The notes under the pieces are model-generated. The model had not been told where the DNA came from and searched no databases. It worked only from the letters and a program-made list of their open reading frames with translations. The translations under genes were made by a program, and so were the position numbers. Shown here piece after piece: positions 1 to 9,012 of a stretch of 64,000 nt of DNA (position 1 is the stretch's first letter; every line of letters starts with the position of its first letter). The DNA is from an uncultured Eubacteriales bacterium (GTDB lineage: Bacteria; Bacillota; Clostridia; Oscillospirales; CAG-272): assembly GCA_934371135.1 (NCBI GenBank), contig CAKRNO010000002.1, positions 62,001 to 126,000 on the forward strand. The letters are read 5' to 3'.

Positions 1-43
1 CGCCGTGCGCGCCATGTAGCAACAGACGCCGTTCCGCCGCGTT

Positions 44-274
44 TTACGGCTCCACGGTGACGTCCATTGTCACCGCGTGGTCATAACATTCGTAGGTGAA
101 CGTCATGCTCTCCCCGCCCGCCGCGGCGAGCTTTTCTTTCAGCTCTCCCACCGTATGGGCATTGGGGCAGAAACGGGCGATGTCCTCCTCGCTCTCAAGG
201 ACAATGGTGTCCCCGACGTGAAAATCCTTTCCGCACTTCCCCTCGCGGTGGGTCACGGTCATTTTTGCTTTCAT
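44..274 (-). CDS. Small cysteine-containing protein, TIGR04076-like
   Basis: A 76-residue protein beginning MKAKMTVTHREGKCG. It has three cysteines (residues 14, 36 and 62) and a C-terminal acidic/hydrophobic strand pattern. Size, the early GKCG motif followed by a short 'F-x-V-G-D' stretch, and a later FCPNAH resemble the TIGR04076 family of unknown function, but the match is by eye only. The start is chosen because an AGGAG-type ribosome-binding site lies about ten bases upstream; the same frame stays open further upstream but without such a site. A good promoter precedes it at 348-376. No function can be assigned. Confidence 0.6.
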   Translation of the reverse strand: MKAKMTVTHREGKCGKDFHVGDTIVLESEEDIARFCPNAHTVGELKEKLAAAGGESMTFTYECYDHAVTMDVTVEP

Positions 275-347
275 CTTTAATCTATCTCCTGCTTTCTCGG
301 TCGGGTGGCTGCTGCCCGGGCCCGGGGGCACCGCCCGTATTACCCCC

Positions 348-376
348 ACTATATGCCCTTTCTCCACGTTTGTCAA
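348..376 (-). promoter_or_regulatory. Sigma-A-type promoter for the 44-274 gene
   Basis: On the minus strand TTGACA (371-376) and TATAGT (348-353) are separated by exactly 17 bases, about 75 bases ahead of the start codon of the small protein. Confidence 0.75.
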
Positions 377-558
377 GAGCAAACCGACGGGGCGACGACC
401 GGGGCGAGCCGACAGGGCGGCAGGGGCGGCGACCGACCGACGGCAGAAGGTCGCCCGGGGGGCGCGACCTCCGCGCCGACGGACGGGCATATTCCACCGC
501 GGGACATACAGAGACCGGCACCCGCCCTGTGCATTTTTGCCGAAAGTCGGCGCGGGGC
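377..558. other. Intergenic region between divergent promoters, no gene seen
   Basis: Between the minus-strand promoter at 348-376 and the serC promoter at 559-587 there is no credible gene. The only structure seen is a perfect 7-bp inverted repeat, AGGTCGC (448-454) with GCGACCT (464-470), in a very G+C-rich stretch. Short ORFs here lack ribosome-binding sites. Confidence 0.5.
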
Positions 559-587
559 TTGATTTCGGGGGGAAAGTCTGCTATGAT
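559..587 (+). promoter_or_regulatory. Promoter for serC
   Basis: TTGATT (559-564) and TATGAT (582-587) with a 17-base spacer, about 40 bases upstream of the serC start codon. Confidence 0.6.
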
Positions 588-625
588 AATGACTAGTCAA
601 CAGCCTCTTGAGAAAGGGTGGCCGC

Positions 626-1729
626 ATGGCCGAATTGCGTATGGATAGAATATACAACTTCTCTGCCGGACCCTCCACCATTGCGGAAGAAGTGCTGAAA
701 AAGGCACAGGAAAGCCTTCTGTGTTACGGAAACAGCGGTATGTCCATCATGGAGATGTCGCATCGCTCCGCCGACTTCGCGGCGGTGCGCGACGGGGCGG
801 AAGCCGCGCTGCGCAAGCTCATGGATATTCCGGACAACTACAAGGTGCTCTTTATGCATGGCGGTGCCACGGCGCAGTTCGCCGCCGTCCCGCTCAATCT
901 CATGACCAAAAACGGCAAGGCGGATTACGTCCTCTCCGGTCAGTTCTCGAAAAAAGCGAGCAATGAGGCGATGAAGTACGGCGATGTCGCCATCGCCGCA
1001 TCCTCCGCAGGCGCCAACTTCTCGTTCATCCCGGCGACGACGCGCGACTCCTTCCGCCCCGACGCCGACTATGTACATATCTGTTTCAACAACACCATCT
1101 TCGGTACCCGTTTCCCCTACATCCCCGACACGGGCGACATTCCGCTCGTCGCAGATATGTCCTCCTGCATCGCCTCCGAGCCGATCGACGTCTCCAAGTT
1201 CGGCGTCATCTATGCCGGGGCACAGAAGAACTTTGGGATTGCAGGGCTCGGCATCGTCATCGTCCGCGAGGATCTCATCGGGCATGAGCGGGATATCACC
1301 CCCGCCATCCTCTCCTACCGGCTCATGGCGGAGAACGACTCGATGTACAACACGCCCCCCTGCTGGGCGATCTACATGACCAAGCTGGTCTGCGACTGGC
1401 TCCTGGAGCTCGGCGGGCTGCCCGCCGTGAAGGAGCGCAACGATGCGAAAGCGTCGCTCCTCTATGATTACCTCGACCACCAGGATTTCTACATCGCACC
1501 GGTCGATCCCGCATCCCGCTCGATTATGAACGTGGTCTTCCGCACCGGGGACGGTGAGCTCGATCAGCTGTTCATCACCGAGGCGGCAAAGGCGGGGATG
1601 AAAGGGCTCAAGGGACACAAGGCGGTCGGCGGCATCCGTGCCTCGATCTACAACGCCATGCCCCATGCCGGCGTGGAAAAGCTCGTCGCCTTCATGAAGC
1701 AGTTTGCGCAGGATCACGCCATCCAGTAA
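626..1729 (+). CDS. serC: Phosphoserine aminotransferase SerC
   Basis: A 367-residue class V PLP aminotransferase that converts 3-phosphohydroxypyruvate and glutamate to phosphoserine and 2-oxoglutarate in serine synthesis (and a related step in B6 synthesis). The N-terminal YNFSAGPST signature, the phosphate-binding MHGGATAQF segment near residue 75 and the PLP lysine in AGAQKNFG are present, and the length is typical. The ATG at 626 has a GAAAGGG-like ribosome-binding site; an in-frame TTG at 608 and an ATG at 641 are alternatives. It has its own promoter. A terminator-like hairpin follows before tex. Confidence 0.97.
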   Translation: MAELRMDRIYNFSAGPSTIAEEVLKKAQESLLCYGNSGMSIMEMSHRSADFAAVRDGAEAALRKLMDIPDNYKVLFMHGGATAQFAAVPLNLMTKNGKADYVLSGQFSKKASNEAMKYGDVAIAASSAGANFSFIPATTRDSFRPDADYVHICFNNTIFGTRFPYIPDTGDIPLVADMSSCIASEPIDVSKFGVIYAGAQKNFGIAGLGIVIVREDLIGHERDITPAILSYRLMAENDSMYNTPPCWAIYMTKLVCDWLLELGGLPAVKERNDAKASLLYDYLDHQDFYIAPVDPASRSIMNVVFRTGDGELDQLFITEAAKAGMKGLKGHKAVGGIRASIYNAMPHAGVEKLVAFMKQFAQDHAIQ

Positions 1730-1741
1730 AGAACGGTCTTA

Positions 1742-1785
1742 AAAAGGCGGGAATTCCGGTTTTTCCGGTTTCCCGTCTTTCTTTT
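1742..1785 (+). terminator. Terminator after serC
   Basis: A G+C-rich hairpin of the form GGCGGGAA...TTTCCCGTC around a CCGG/CCGG inner stem, followed by TTTCTTTTC. It sits 12 bases after the serC stop codon. Confidence 0.65.
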
Positions 1786-1850
1786 CACCGCAGAATATGC
1801 TAGAATAAACGTATGCCGCCCGCGCGGCACATCCCGATAAGGAGACACCT

Positions 1851-4010
1851 ATGGACATTATCAAAACCCTCGCACAGGAACTGAAGCTCAAACCCGACCA
1901 GGTCGAAAAGACCGTCGCCCTCATCGATGAGGGGAACACCATCCCTTTCATCGCCCGGTACCGTAAGGAGGTCACCGGCAGTCTCGACGACGTCACGCTC
2001 CGCACCCTCTTTGACCGCCTGACCTATCTGCGCAACATGGACAAGCGGCGTGAGGAGATCTCTGCCCTCATCGAGGCGCAGGAGAAGCTGACCCCCGAGA
2101 TCACCCTCGCCCTCTCCAACGCCACGACCCTGGTCGAGCTGGAAGATATCTACCGCCCGTTCCGCCCCAAGCGCACGACCCGCGCCTCCATCGCACGCGG
2201 CAAGGGGCTCGCCCCGCTCGCCGAGCTCATCATGGAGCAACGCGACAATTATACCCCCACGGTCGAGGAGGCGGCTGTCTCCTTCGTGGATGAAGAAAAG
2301 GGCGTTGCCTCGGCAGACGAGGCGCTCGCCGGTGCCGCCGACATCATCGCGGAGGACATCGCGAACGACGCCGAGCACCGTAAGGCGCTCCGCGCCCTCA
2401 TCATGCGCGAGGGCGTGCTCACCGCCAAAGCCACCAAAAACGAGGAATCCGTCTATTCGGATTACTACGATTTTTCCGAGCCCATCCCGCGTCTCAAGGG
2501 GCATCGCATCCTCGCCCTGCACCGCGGCGAGGCAGAGGAATTCCTGAAGGTCGCCGTCGAGATGGACGAGGACAAGGCGAAAGCCGCGCTCGGCGCCCGC
2601 GTCATCACGAACAAGAGATCCCCCGTCACCGAGCGGCTCTCCGCCATCGTGGCGGACGCCTATGACCGCCTGCTGTTCCCCTCCCTCGAGCGCGAGATCC
2701 GCAACGACCTCTTTGACACCGCCTGCGAGGGGGCGCTCGTCGTGTTCTCCGACAACCTGCGCCACCTGCTCATGGTCGCCCCCATCAAGGGCAAGACCGT
2801 CCTCGGCTATGACCCCGGCTTCCGTACCGGGTGCAAGCTTGCCGTCGTGGACAAGACGGGTAAGGTCCTGGACACCGCCGTCATCTATCCCACCCTGCCG
2901 CGGCAGGACATCGAGCGCAGCCGGAAGACCGTGCTCGCCCTCATCGACAAATATAAGGTGGACGTCATTGCCATCGGCAACGGCACTGCCTCCCGCGAGA
3001 GCGAGGCGTTCATCGCCGATACGCTCAAATACGTCACCGACCGCGACGTGCGCTACACCATCGTGAGCGAAGCGGGCGCGTCGGTCTACTCTGCCTCCAA
3101 GCTGGGCGCCGAGGAGTTCCCCGACTTCGACGTCACGGAGCGCAGTGCCGTCTCCATCGCCCGCCGCCTGCAGGACCCGCTCGCCGAGCTCGTCAAGATT
3201 GAGCCGAAAGCCATCGGCGTCGGGCAGTACCAGCACGACATGAAGCAGGCGCGCCTCGCCGAGTGCCTCGGCGGCGTCGTCGAGGGCTGCGTCAACAGCG
3301 TCGGCGTGGACGTCAACACCGCCTCCTATTCGCTCCTCTCCTATATCGCGGGCATCAACACCACCGCCGCGAAGAACATCGTCGCGTACCGCGAGGCGAA
3401 CGGGGAGTTCGGGACCCGCGCCGCCATCCTCAAGGTGCCGAAGATCGGCGCAAAGGCGTATGAGCAGTGTGCCGGGTTCCTCCGCATCCCGGGCGGTAAA
3501 GAGATCCTCGACAACACCGGGGTCCACCCCGAGTCCTACCCCATCGTCAAAGCCCTGCTCGCCAAATTTAAATACACCGAAGCCGACGTGCGGGACGGCA
3601 ATCTCACGCTCCTGCCCTACCAGGTGGAGAAAGCAGGGGTCGAGCGCCTCGCCGCCGAGCTCGGGTGCGGCGTACCCACCCTGACCGATATCCTCGCCGA
3701 ATTGCAGAAGCCCGGCAGAGACATCCGTGACGCGGCGCCCGCGCCCTGCCTGCGTAAGGACGTCATGGACATCAAGGACCTGCAGCCGGACATGGTCGTC
3801 ACCGGTACGGTGCGCAACGTCGTGGACTTCGGCGCCTTCATCGACATCGGCGTCCATCACGACGGTCTGCTCCACATCTCCGAGATGTGCGACCGCTTCA
3901 TCAAGCATCCGTCCGAGGTGCTCTCGGTCGGTGACGTCATCGAGTGCCGCATCAAGAGCGTTGACCTCAAAAAGAACCGCATCGCCCTGACGCGAAAAGG
4001 GATGAAATAA
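1851..4010 (+). CDS. tex: Tex-family S1 RNA-binding transcription accessory protein
   Basis: A 719-residue cytoplasmic nucleic-acid-binding protein of the Tex/YqgF-like family, linked to transcription and stress robustness in other bacteria. Domains in order: helical Tex N-terminus (about 1-310), RNase H-like YqgF fold starting at GYDPGFRTGCK near residue 325, helix-hairpin-helix repeats around 490-560 (AGINTTAAKNIVAYR), and a C-terminal S1 RNA-binding domain (about 640-715, 'GTVRNVVDFGAFIDIGVHHDG'-like, given here in part). The length matches the family. ATG 1851 follows an AAGGAG site. An extended -10 (TGC TAGAAT, 1798-1806) lies upstream. It is monocistronic and followed by a strong hairpin. 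Confidence 0.95.
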   Translation: MDIIKTLAQELKLKPDQVEKTVALIDEGNTIPFIARYRKEVTGSLDDVTLRTLFDRLTYLRNMDKRREEISALIEAQEKLTPEITLALSNATTLVELEDIYRPFRPKRTTRASIARGKGLAPLAELIMEQRDNYTPTVEEAAVSFVDEEKGVASADEALAGAADIIAEDIANDAEHRKALRALIMREGVLTAKATKNEESVYSDYYDFSEPIPRLKGHRILALHRGEAEEFLKVAVEMDEDKAKAALGARVITNKRSPVTERLSAIVADAYDRLLFPSLEREIRNDLFDTACEGALVVFSDNLRHLLMVAPIKGKTVLGYDPGFRTGCKLAVVDKTGKVLDTAVIYPTLPRQDIERSRKTVLALIDKYKVDVIAIGNGTASRESEAFIADTLKYVTDRDVRYTIVSEAGASVYSASKLGAEEFPDFDVTERSAVSIARRLQDPLAELVKIEPKAIGVGQYQHDMKQARLAECLGGVVEGCVNSVGVDVNTASYSLLSYIAGINTTAAKNIVAYREANGEFGTRAAILKVPKIGAKAYEQCAGFLRIPGGKEILDNTGVHPESYPIVKALLAKFKYTEADVRDGNLTLLPYQVEKAGVERLAAELGCGVPTLTDILAELQKPGRDIRDAAPAPCLRKDVMDIKDLQPDMVVTGTVRNVVDFGAFIDIGVHHDGLLHISEMCDRFIKHPSEVLSVGDVIECRIKSVDLKKNRIALTRKGMK

Positions 4011-4016
4011 GTCAAT

Positions 4017-4072
4017 GCCCGTGTGATTTTTTAATCTATTAGAAGATTTTGAATTTCACACGGGCTGTTTTT
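4017..4072 (+). terminator. Terminator after tex
   Basis: A 10-bp perfect stem, GCCCGTGTGA (4017-4026) with TCACACGGGC (4056-4065), followed by TGTTTTTAT. The 29-base loop contains its own AATCT/AGATT stem, so the hairpin is probably branched. Confidence 0.75.
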
Positions 4073-4160
4073 ATGTTCTAGCGCCATATTTTTGTTCATG
4101 TTGTACAACGTGCCCGGCGAAAGTTTGGTTTTTGCGCGTCTTTCCGAAAAGCCGCATTTC

Positions 4161-4169
4161 TGCTATAAT
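4161..4169 (+). promoter_or_regulatory. Extended -10 promoter for the ABC ATPase gene
   Basis: TGC TATAAT (4161-4169) is an extended -10 element about 33 bases upstream of the start codon. The -35 region around 4141 (TTTCCG) is weak. Confidence 0.6.
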
Positions 4170-4201
4170 CATTTTGTCAAAACAAAAAGGAGGACGATCC
4201 C

Positions 4202-5338
4202 ATGGCAGGTCTGTCTTTAAGACACATTTATAAGAAATATCCGGGCGGCGTCACCGCCGTCTCCGACTTCTGTCTCGAGGTTGAGGACAAGGAGTTTATC
4301 ATTTTCGTCGGTCCCTCCGGGTGCGGTAAATCCACCACCCTCCGTATGATCGCGGGTCTGGAGGAGATCACCGAGGGCGAGTTGTACATCGGCGACCGCC
4401 TCGTCAACGATATTGCGCCGAAAGACCGCGATATCGCGATGGTGTTCCAGAACTACGCTCTGTATCCGCACATGTCCGTGTACGAGAACATGGCATTCGG
4501 GCTCAAGCTCCGCAAGGTGCCGAAGACCGAGATCAAGCGCCGCGTCGAAGAGGCTGCCCGCATCCTCGACATCAGCCACCTGCTCGAAAGAAAGCCGAAG
4601 GCTCTGTCCGGCGGTCAGAAACAGCGTGTTGCCCTCGGGCGCGCCATCGTGCGTAACCCGCAGGTCTTCCTGCTTGACGAGCCGCTCTCCAACCTGGATG
4701 CAAAGCTCCGTGCGAGCATGAGAACCGAGCTGACCAAGCTCCACAAGAGCGTTGGTACCACCTTCGTCTACGTTACGCATGACCAGGTCGAGGCTATGAC
4801 GATGGCGACGCGTATCGTCGTCATGAAGGACGGTCTCATCCAGCAGGTCGATACGCCGCAGAACCTGTATGACCTGCCGGTCAACAAGTTCGTCGCAGGC
4901 TTCATCGGCACGCCGCAGATGAACTTCATCGACGCCGAGCTCACCAAAGAGGGTGACGACCTGTATCTCAAGGTCGGCAGCACGTCCCTCAAGCTGCCGA
5001 AGGAAAAGGCGAACAACCCCGCACTCAAGGAGTACATCGGGCAGACCGTCATCATGGGTATCCGCCCCGAGTCCATCTCCGATGATGCCGAGACCGTCGC
5101 GCAGAGCGAGGGCGGCGTTATGGACTGCACCGTCGAGGTCACGGAGCTCATGGGCGCCGAGATCTACCTCTACCTCTCCTTTGACGGAATCGAGCACGCG
5201 ATCGAGGAAGGCAAGAACGTCATTGCCCGCGTCTCCGCGCGTTCCCTCTCCCGCTCCGGCGATAACATCAAGGTGGCGTTCGATATGTCCCGTGTCCACA
5301 TCTTCGATAAGGATACGGAGAAGTGCATCTGCCACTGA
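4202..5338 (+). CDS. Sugar ABC transporter ATP-binding protein, MsmK/UgpC type
   Basis: A 378-residue ATPase of the CUT1 carbohydrate-uptake class, energising oligosaccharide or glycerol-phosphate importers. The nucleotide-binding domain occupies about residues 1-235, with Walker [10 protein letters not shown], signature [14 protein letters not shown], Walker [13 protein letters not shown] and the switch histidine in THDQ. The C-terminal 140 residues form the MalK-like regulatory OB/TOBE domain. The ATG has an AAGGAGG site. No permease or binding-protein genes are adjacent, and it is bounded by its own promoter and terminator. This suggests a shared 'multitask' ATPase serving several distant sugar transporters, as known for MsmK/MsmX; that role is inference. 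Confidence 0.93.
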   Translation: MAGLSLRHIYKKYPGGVTAVSDFCLEVEDKEFIIFVGPSGCGKSTTLRMIAGLEEITEGELYIGDRLVNDIAPKDRDIAMVFQNYALYPHMSVYENMAFGLKLRKVPKTEIKRRVEEAARILDISHLLERKPKALSGGQKQRVALGRAIVRNPQVFLLDEPLSNLDAKLRASMRTELTKLHKSVGTTFVYVTHDQVEAMTMATRIVVMKDGLIQQVDTPQNLYDLPVNKFVAGFIGTPQMNFIDAELTKEGDDLYLKVGSTSLKLPKEKANNPALKEYIGQTVIMGIRPESISDDAETVAQSEGGVMDCTVEVTELMGAEIYLYLSFDGIEHAIEEGKNVIARVSARSLSRSGDNIKVAFDMSRVHIFDKDTEKCICH

Positions 5339-5364
5339 TCGGACCCCATCGACCCATATAAAAT

Positions 5365-5403
5365 CCCCGCGCCGGGTGCTCACCCGGCGCGGGGTTCTGT
5401 TTT
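5365..5403 (+). terminator. Terminator after the ABC ATPase gene
   Basis: A 14-bp perfect G+C-rich stem (5365-5378 with 5381-5394; in practice a few of the inner bases form the loop) followed by TTCTGTTTT. It lies between two convergent genes, so it may serve both. Confidence 0.85.
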
Positions 5404-5432
5404 GACTGTGTTCCGGAAATGTGCCGGAGCCC

Positions 5433-6527
5433 TCACACGAGGATCTTCCCGCCGCCGAGGACGACGTCCCCGGCGTAGAAGACGGCTGCCTGCCCCGGGG
5501 TGATGGCGCGCTGCGGCTCGTCAAAGAGCAGCGTCACCGTTCCGTCGTCTGCGACCGTGAGCGTTGCATCGCGCTCCGGTTGGCGGTAGCGTGTCTTCGC
5601 GCGGCAGCGGAACTGCGCCCCCTGCGGCTTCCCCGAGATCCAGCGCACGTCCCCGACGCGCGCCTCGCGGGTGTACAGATCCTCGTCCCGCCCGAGCACC
5701 ACCTCATTCGTTTCGGGGCAGATCTTCACGACGTACAGCGGCTCGCCCGCCGCAATTCCCAGCCCGCGGCGCTGCCCGATCGTATAATAGATGATCCCGC
5801 GGTGGGTGCCAACCTTATGCCCTGCCGTATCCACGAAGTCACCCGGTACCGGGGCGCGCCCCGTGTGCGCGACGATGACCTTGGCATAGTCGCCGTCCGG
5901 CACGAAGCAGATGTCCTGACTGTCCGGCTTGCGCGCGTTGAGGAAGCCCTCCCGCTCCGCGATCTCGCGCACCTCTGTCTTGCAGAGGCCGCCGAGGGGA
6001 AAGAGCGTGTGGGCGAGCTGCTCCTGCGTCATATCGTAGAGCACATAACTCTGGTCCTTGGTCTCGTCGAGGGCTTTCTTCAATAAGAACCCCTCCGGCG
6101 TCTCCTCGATCCGCGCATAGTGCCCCGTCACGACGTACCGGCAGCCGAGGATCCCGGCGCGGTCAAAGAGCAGCCCGAACTTCATGAACCGGTTGCAGTC
6201 GATGCAGGGGTTGGGCGTCTTTCCGCTCTCGTACTCGCGGATGAAGTTCGCCACCACGCACTTGTCAAATTCGTCGCGGAAGTTGAACACATAGTGCTGC
6301 ATCCCGAGGCGGAAGGAAACGGCGCGCGCATCCTCCACATCGTCGAGCGAGCAGCAGGAGTGCTCCCGCGGGATGCCGGCATCCTCGTTGTCATACAGCT
6401 TCATGGTACAGCCGACCCCGGCGAACCCCGCCTCCCGCACCAGATAGGCAGCGACAGAGGAATCCACCCCGCCGCTCATGGCGACGAGGGCGCGCGTCTT
6501 ACCGCTTTCCACGTCTTTTCCGCTCAT
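5433..6527 (-). CDS. mnmA: tRNA-specific 2-thiouridylase MnmA
   Basis: A 364-residue enzyme that adds sulfur to U34 of Lys, Glu and Gln tRNAs using ATP and a persulfide carrier. The PP-loop SGGVDSS is near residue 17. The two catalytic cysteines lie in the conserved NPCIDCNR and DICFVPDG contexts, and the C-terminal beta-barrel ends [10 protein letters not shown]. The length is typical. Its ATG overlaps the cysK stop codon by four bases, so both are translated from one transcript. No cysteine desulfurase gene is visible alongside. Confidence 0.96.
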   Translation of the reverse strand: MSGKDVESGKTRALVAMSGGVDSSVAAYLVREAGFAGVGCTMKLYDNEDAGIPREHSCCSLDDVEDARAVSFRLGMQHYVFNFRDEFDKCVVANFIREYESGKTPNPCIDCNRFMKFGLLFDRAGILGCRYVVTGHYARIEETPEGFLLKKALDETKDQSYVLYDMTQEQLAHTLFPLGGLCKTEVREIAEREGFLNARKPDSQDICFVPDGDYAKVIVAHTGRAPVPGDFVDTAGHKVGTHRGIIYYTIGQRRGLGIAAGEPLYVVKICPETNEVVLGRDEDLYTREARVGDVRWISGKPQGAQFRCRAKTRYRQPERDATLTVADDGTVTLLFDEPQRAITPGQAAVFYAGDVVLGGGKILV

Positions 6528-7456
6528 GCTTCAAACAGGGCGGTCGAGAGGTAGCGGTCGCCCGTGTCGGGCAGGAGGGCGACGACCGTCTTGCCCACAT
6601 TCTCGGGGCGGCTGCCGACCTCGATCGCCGCGGCGAGTGCCGCGCCCGAGGAGATGCCGACGAGCAGACCCTCGCGCCGCCCCATCAGGCGCCCGAGGCG
6701 GAAAGCATCCTCGCTCCCGACCGTCACCACCTCGTCATACACCGTGGTGTCGAGCACCTTCGGGACGAAGCCCGCGCCGATGCCCTGGATCTTGTGCGGA
6801 CCCGCCTTCCCGCCCGAGAGGACGGGAGAGTCCGACGGCTCGACGGCGATGATCTTCGCCGTCGGTTTCTTCTCCTTGAGATATCTGCCGACGCCCGTCA
6901 CGGTACCGCCCGTGCCGACCCCGGCGACGAAGATATCCACCCCTCCGTCCGTGTCCTCCCAGATCTCGGGCCCTGTCGTGCGGTAATGCACATCGGGGTT
7001 GGCGGGGTTGACGAACTGCCCGGCGATGAAAGCGCCGGGGGTCTCTTTCGCGAGCTCCTCCGCACGGGCGATGGCGCCCGCCATGCCGCGCGCCCCCTCG
7101 GTCAGCACCAGCTCGGCGCCCAGCGCGCGCAGGATCTGCCGCCTCTCGACCGACATGGTGTCGGGCATGACGATGATGAGGCGGTAGCCGCGGGCGGCGG
7201 CGACGGAGGCGAGCCCGATGCCCGTGTTCCCGGACGTCGGCTCGATGATGACGGAATCCTTCGTCAGGACCCCGCGCGCCTCGGCGTCATCCAGCATGGC
7301 GCGGGCGACGCGGTCCTTGACCGACCCCGCCGGGTTCAGACACTCCGGCTTGGCGAGGAGCGTGAAGCGGAGCCCCAGCTCTTTTTCAATATTCGAAAGC
7401 CGCACGAGCGGCGTATTGCCGATCAGACGATCCACGGAAGCGTAAATCTTACCCAT
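6524..7456 (-). CDS. cysK: Cysteine synthase A (O-acetylserine sulfhydrylase)
   Basis: A 310-residue PLP enzyme that makes cysteine from O-acetylserine and sulfide. The PLP lysine is K47 in PAGSVKDR. The substrate loop TSGNTGIG (near residue 75) and the glycine-rich phosphate-binding segment [10 protein letters not shown] are present. The length fits CysK rather than the shorter CysM. It is first in a two-gene operon with mnmA, from a strong promoter about 35 bases upstream. The leader is only about 30 nt, leaving no room for a T-box or S-box. Confidence 0.96.
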   Translation of the reverse strand: MGKIYASVDRLIGNTPLVRLSNIEKELGLRFTLLAKPECLNPAGSVKDRVARAMLDDAEARGVLTKDSVIIEPTSGNTGIGLASVAAARGYRLIIVMPDTMSVERRQILRALGAELVLTEGARGMAGAIARAEELAKETPGAFIAGQFVNPANPDVHYRTTGPEIWEDTDGGVDIFVAGVGTGGTVTGVGRYLKEKKPTAKIIAVEPSDSPVLSGGKAGPHKIQGIGAGFVPKVLDTTVYDEVVTVGSEDAFRLGRLMGRREGLLVGISSGAALAAAIEVGSRPENVGKTVVALLPDTGDRYLSTALFEA

Positions 7457-7491
7457 AACGAATGTTCCTTTCGTTTGTTATATGATAGTTA

Positions 7492-7520
7492 ATTGTACCC
7501 GTGTGCACGCGCGTTGTCAA
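7492..7520 (-). promoter_or_regulatory. Promoter for cysK-mnmA
   Basis: On the minus strand TTGACA (7515-7520), a 17-base spacer and TACAAT (7492-7497): a near-consensus sigma-A promoter giving a short leader. Confidence 0.85.
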
Positions 7521-7556
7521 GGGGTGTCTCCGCTTTGCCAAACCTTGCTTTTCCGC

Positions 7557-7585
7557 TTGCGGTCGCGCACGAAATGTGGTATAGT
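7557..7585 (+). promoter_or_regulatory. Promoter for trkA-trkH
   Basis: An extended -10 element TGG TATAGT (7577-7585) with a weak -35 TTGCGG (7557-7562) at 17-base spacing, divergent from the cysK promoter. Confidence 0.6.
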
Positions 7586-7638
7586 ATTCTGTGTTGCGTA
7601 CCGCAAGGCGGGTAAAGCGCGACCGAAAAGGAGAAAGC

Positions 7639-9003
7639 ATGAAAGTCATCATTGTGGGGTGCGGCAAGATCGGCTCGACCCTGACCGCCCGCATGGTAAA
7701 GGAAGAACATGACGTCATCGTGATTGACAACAATCCCGCCGTCCTCAAGGATATCACGGAGCGGTACGACGTCATCGGCTTCTGCGGGAACGCGACCTCC
7801 TATGACAGCCTCACGGAGGCGGGCGTCGCCGGGTGCGACCTGTTCATCGCCGTCACGGGCTCGGATGAATTCAATATGCTCAGCTGCTTTGTCGCGCGGA
7901 AGATCGGCGCCCGGCACACGGTCGCCCGCGTCCGCAATTCGGAATACAACAGCGAGAGCTTCCACTACATGATGGAACAGCTCGAGCTGTCCATGTCCGT
8001 CAATCCGGAGCTCATGATGGCAGAGACCATCTTCAATATCCTGAAGCTGCCGTCCGCCGCCAAGGTCGATACCTTCTCCGACCGGCGGCAGGAGATGGTG
8101 GAGGTCGTCATCAAGCAGGGCTCCCCCCTCGACGGGATGACGCTTTCCGATATCCGAAAAAAATATCCCGGGAAATATCTGGTGACGGTCATCCGCCACG
8201 GAGACGAGGTACATATCCCCTCCGGTAATTCCGTGCTCTACAGCGGCGACCACATCGCCCTCATCTCCGCCGCCTCCGATACGCACCGCATCCTCAAAAT
8301 GCTCTGCCTCGTGAAAAAGCAGGTGCGTGACGTCATGATTCTCGGCGCGAGCACGACCTCCTACTATCTTGCGAAGCGGCTCCTCGGCGCCGGCAACTCG
8401 GTCAAAATCATTGAGAAGAACCCGGAGCGGTGCGAGGAGGTGTGCGAGCGGCTCTCCGGAGCAACCGTAATCCGGGGTGACTGTATGCACCAGGATTTGC
8501 TCGCGGAGGAGGGGCTCGGCAAGATGGATGCCGTCGTCGCCCTCACCGGCCGCGACGAGGAGAACATCCTCATCTCCTTCTACGCCATGTCGCAGGGGGT
8601 CGGAAAGGTGGTCTCCAAGGTCAACCGTGACGAGCTCTGGGCACTGTCCGAAAAGCTGGGACTGGACAGCATCCTGTCTCCGAAAATGATCATTTCCGAC
8701 GTCCTCGCGCAGTATGCGCGCGCACTTGAAAACTCTGAGGGGAGCAAAGTGGAGACGCTCTACAGCCTCATGAACGGCGCCGCCGAGGCGCTGGAATTCA
8801 ACGTCCTCCCCGACTTCCCGTTCGCGGATACGCCGCTCCGCAACCTCACGCTGGTAGGCGGCACCCTGCTCGCGGGGATCACGCGCGGCTCCGTCTCCAT
8901 CATCCCGGGTGGCGACGACGTCATCCGTCCGGGTGACCGTGTGGTCGTCGTTGCGGCGGGCGCCCATGTCTATGACCTGGAAGACGTCTTCCGCAGAAAG
9001 TGA
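7639..9003 (+). CDS. trkA: Trk potassium uptake regulatory subunit TrkA
   Basis: A 454-residue peripheral membrane protein that gates the TrkH potassium channel in response to nucleotides. Two RCK units are visible. The first opens with VIIVGCGKIGSTL, a canonical Rossmann GxGxxG, and an acidic residue binding the ribose. The second starts near residue 230 with MILGASTTSYYLAK, where the glycine motif is degraded, so the second site probably binds nucleotide poorly or differently. Each is followed by a TrkA-C domain. The ATG at 7639 has a perfect AAAAGGAG site; the frame extends upstream but without one. trkH follows after nine bases. Confidence 0.95.
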   Translation: MKVIIVGCGKIGSTLTARMVKEEHDVIVIDNNPAVLKDITERYDVIGFCGNATSYDSLTEAGVAGCDLFIAVTGSDEFNMLSCFVARKIGARHTVARVRNSEYNSESFHYMMEQLELSMSVNPELMMAETIFNILKLPSAAKVDTFSDRRQEMVEVVIKQGSPLDGMTLSDIRKKYPGKYLVTVIRHGDEVHIPSGNSVLYSGDHIALISAASDTHRILKMLCLVKKQVRDVMILGASTTSYYLAKRLLGAGNSVKIIEKNPERCEEVCERLSGATVIRGDCMHQDLLAEEGLGKMDAVVALTGRDEENILISFYAMSQGVGKVVSKVNRDELWALSEKLGLDSILSPKMIISDVLAQYARALENSEGSKVETLYSLMNGAAEALEFNVLPDFPFADTPLRNLTLVGGTLLAGITRGSVSIIPGGDDVIRPGDRVVVVAAGAHVYDLEDVFRRK

Positions 9004-9012
9004 GGTCCCCCC

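Noticed and set aside
1800..3908. 702-codon open frame antisense to tex
   Set aside because: Antisense shadow caused by G+C-rich third positions; no ribosome-binding site, no recognisable motifs, and tex is certain.
7591..7638. Longer start for trkA
   Set aside because: The extension lies across the promoter and leader and has no ribosome-binding site; the ATG at 7639 has a perfect one.
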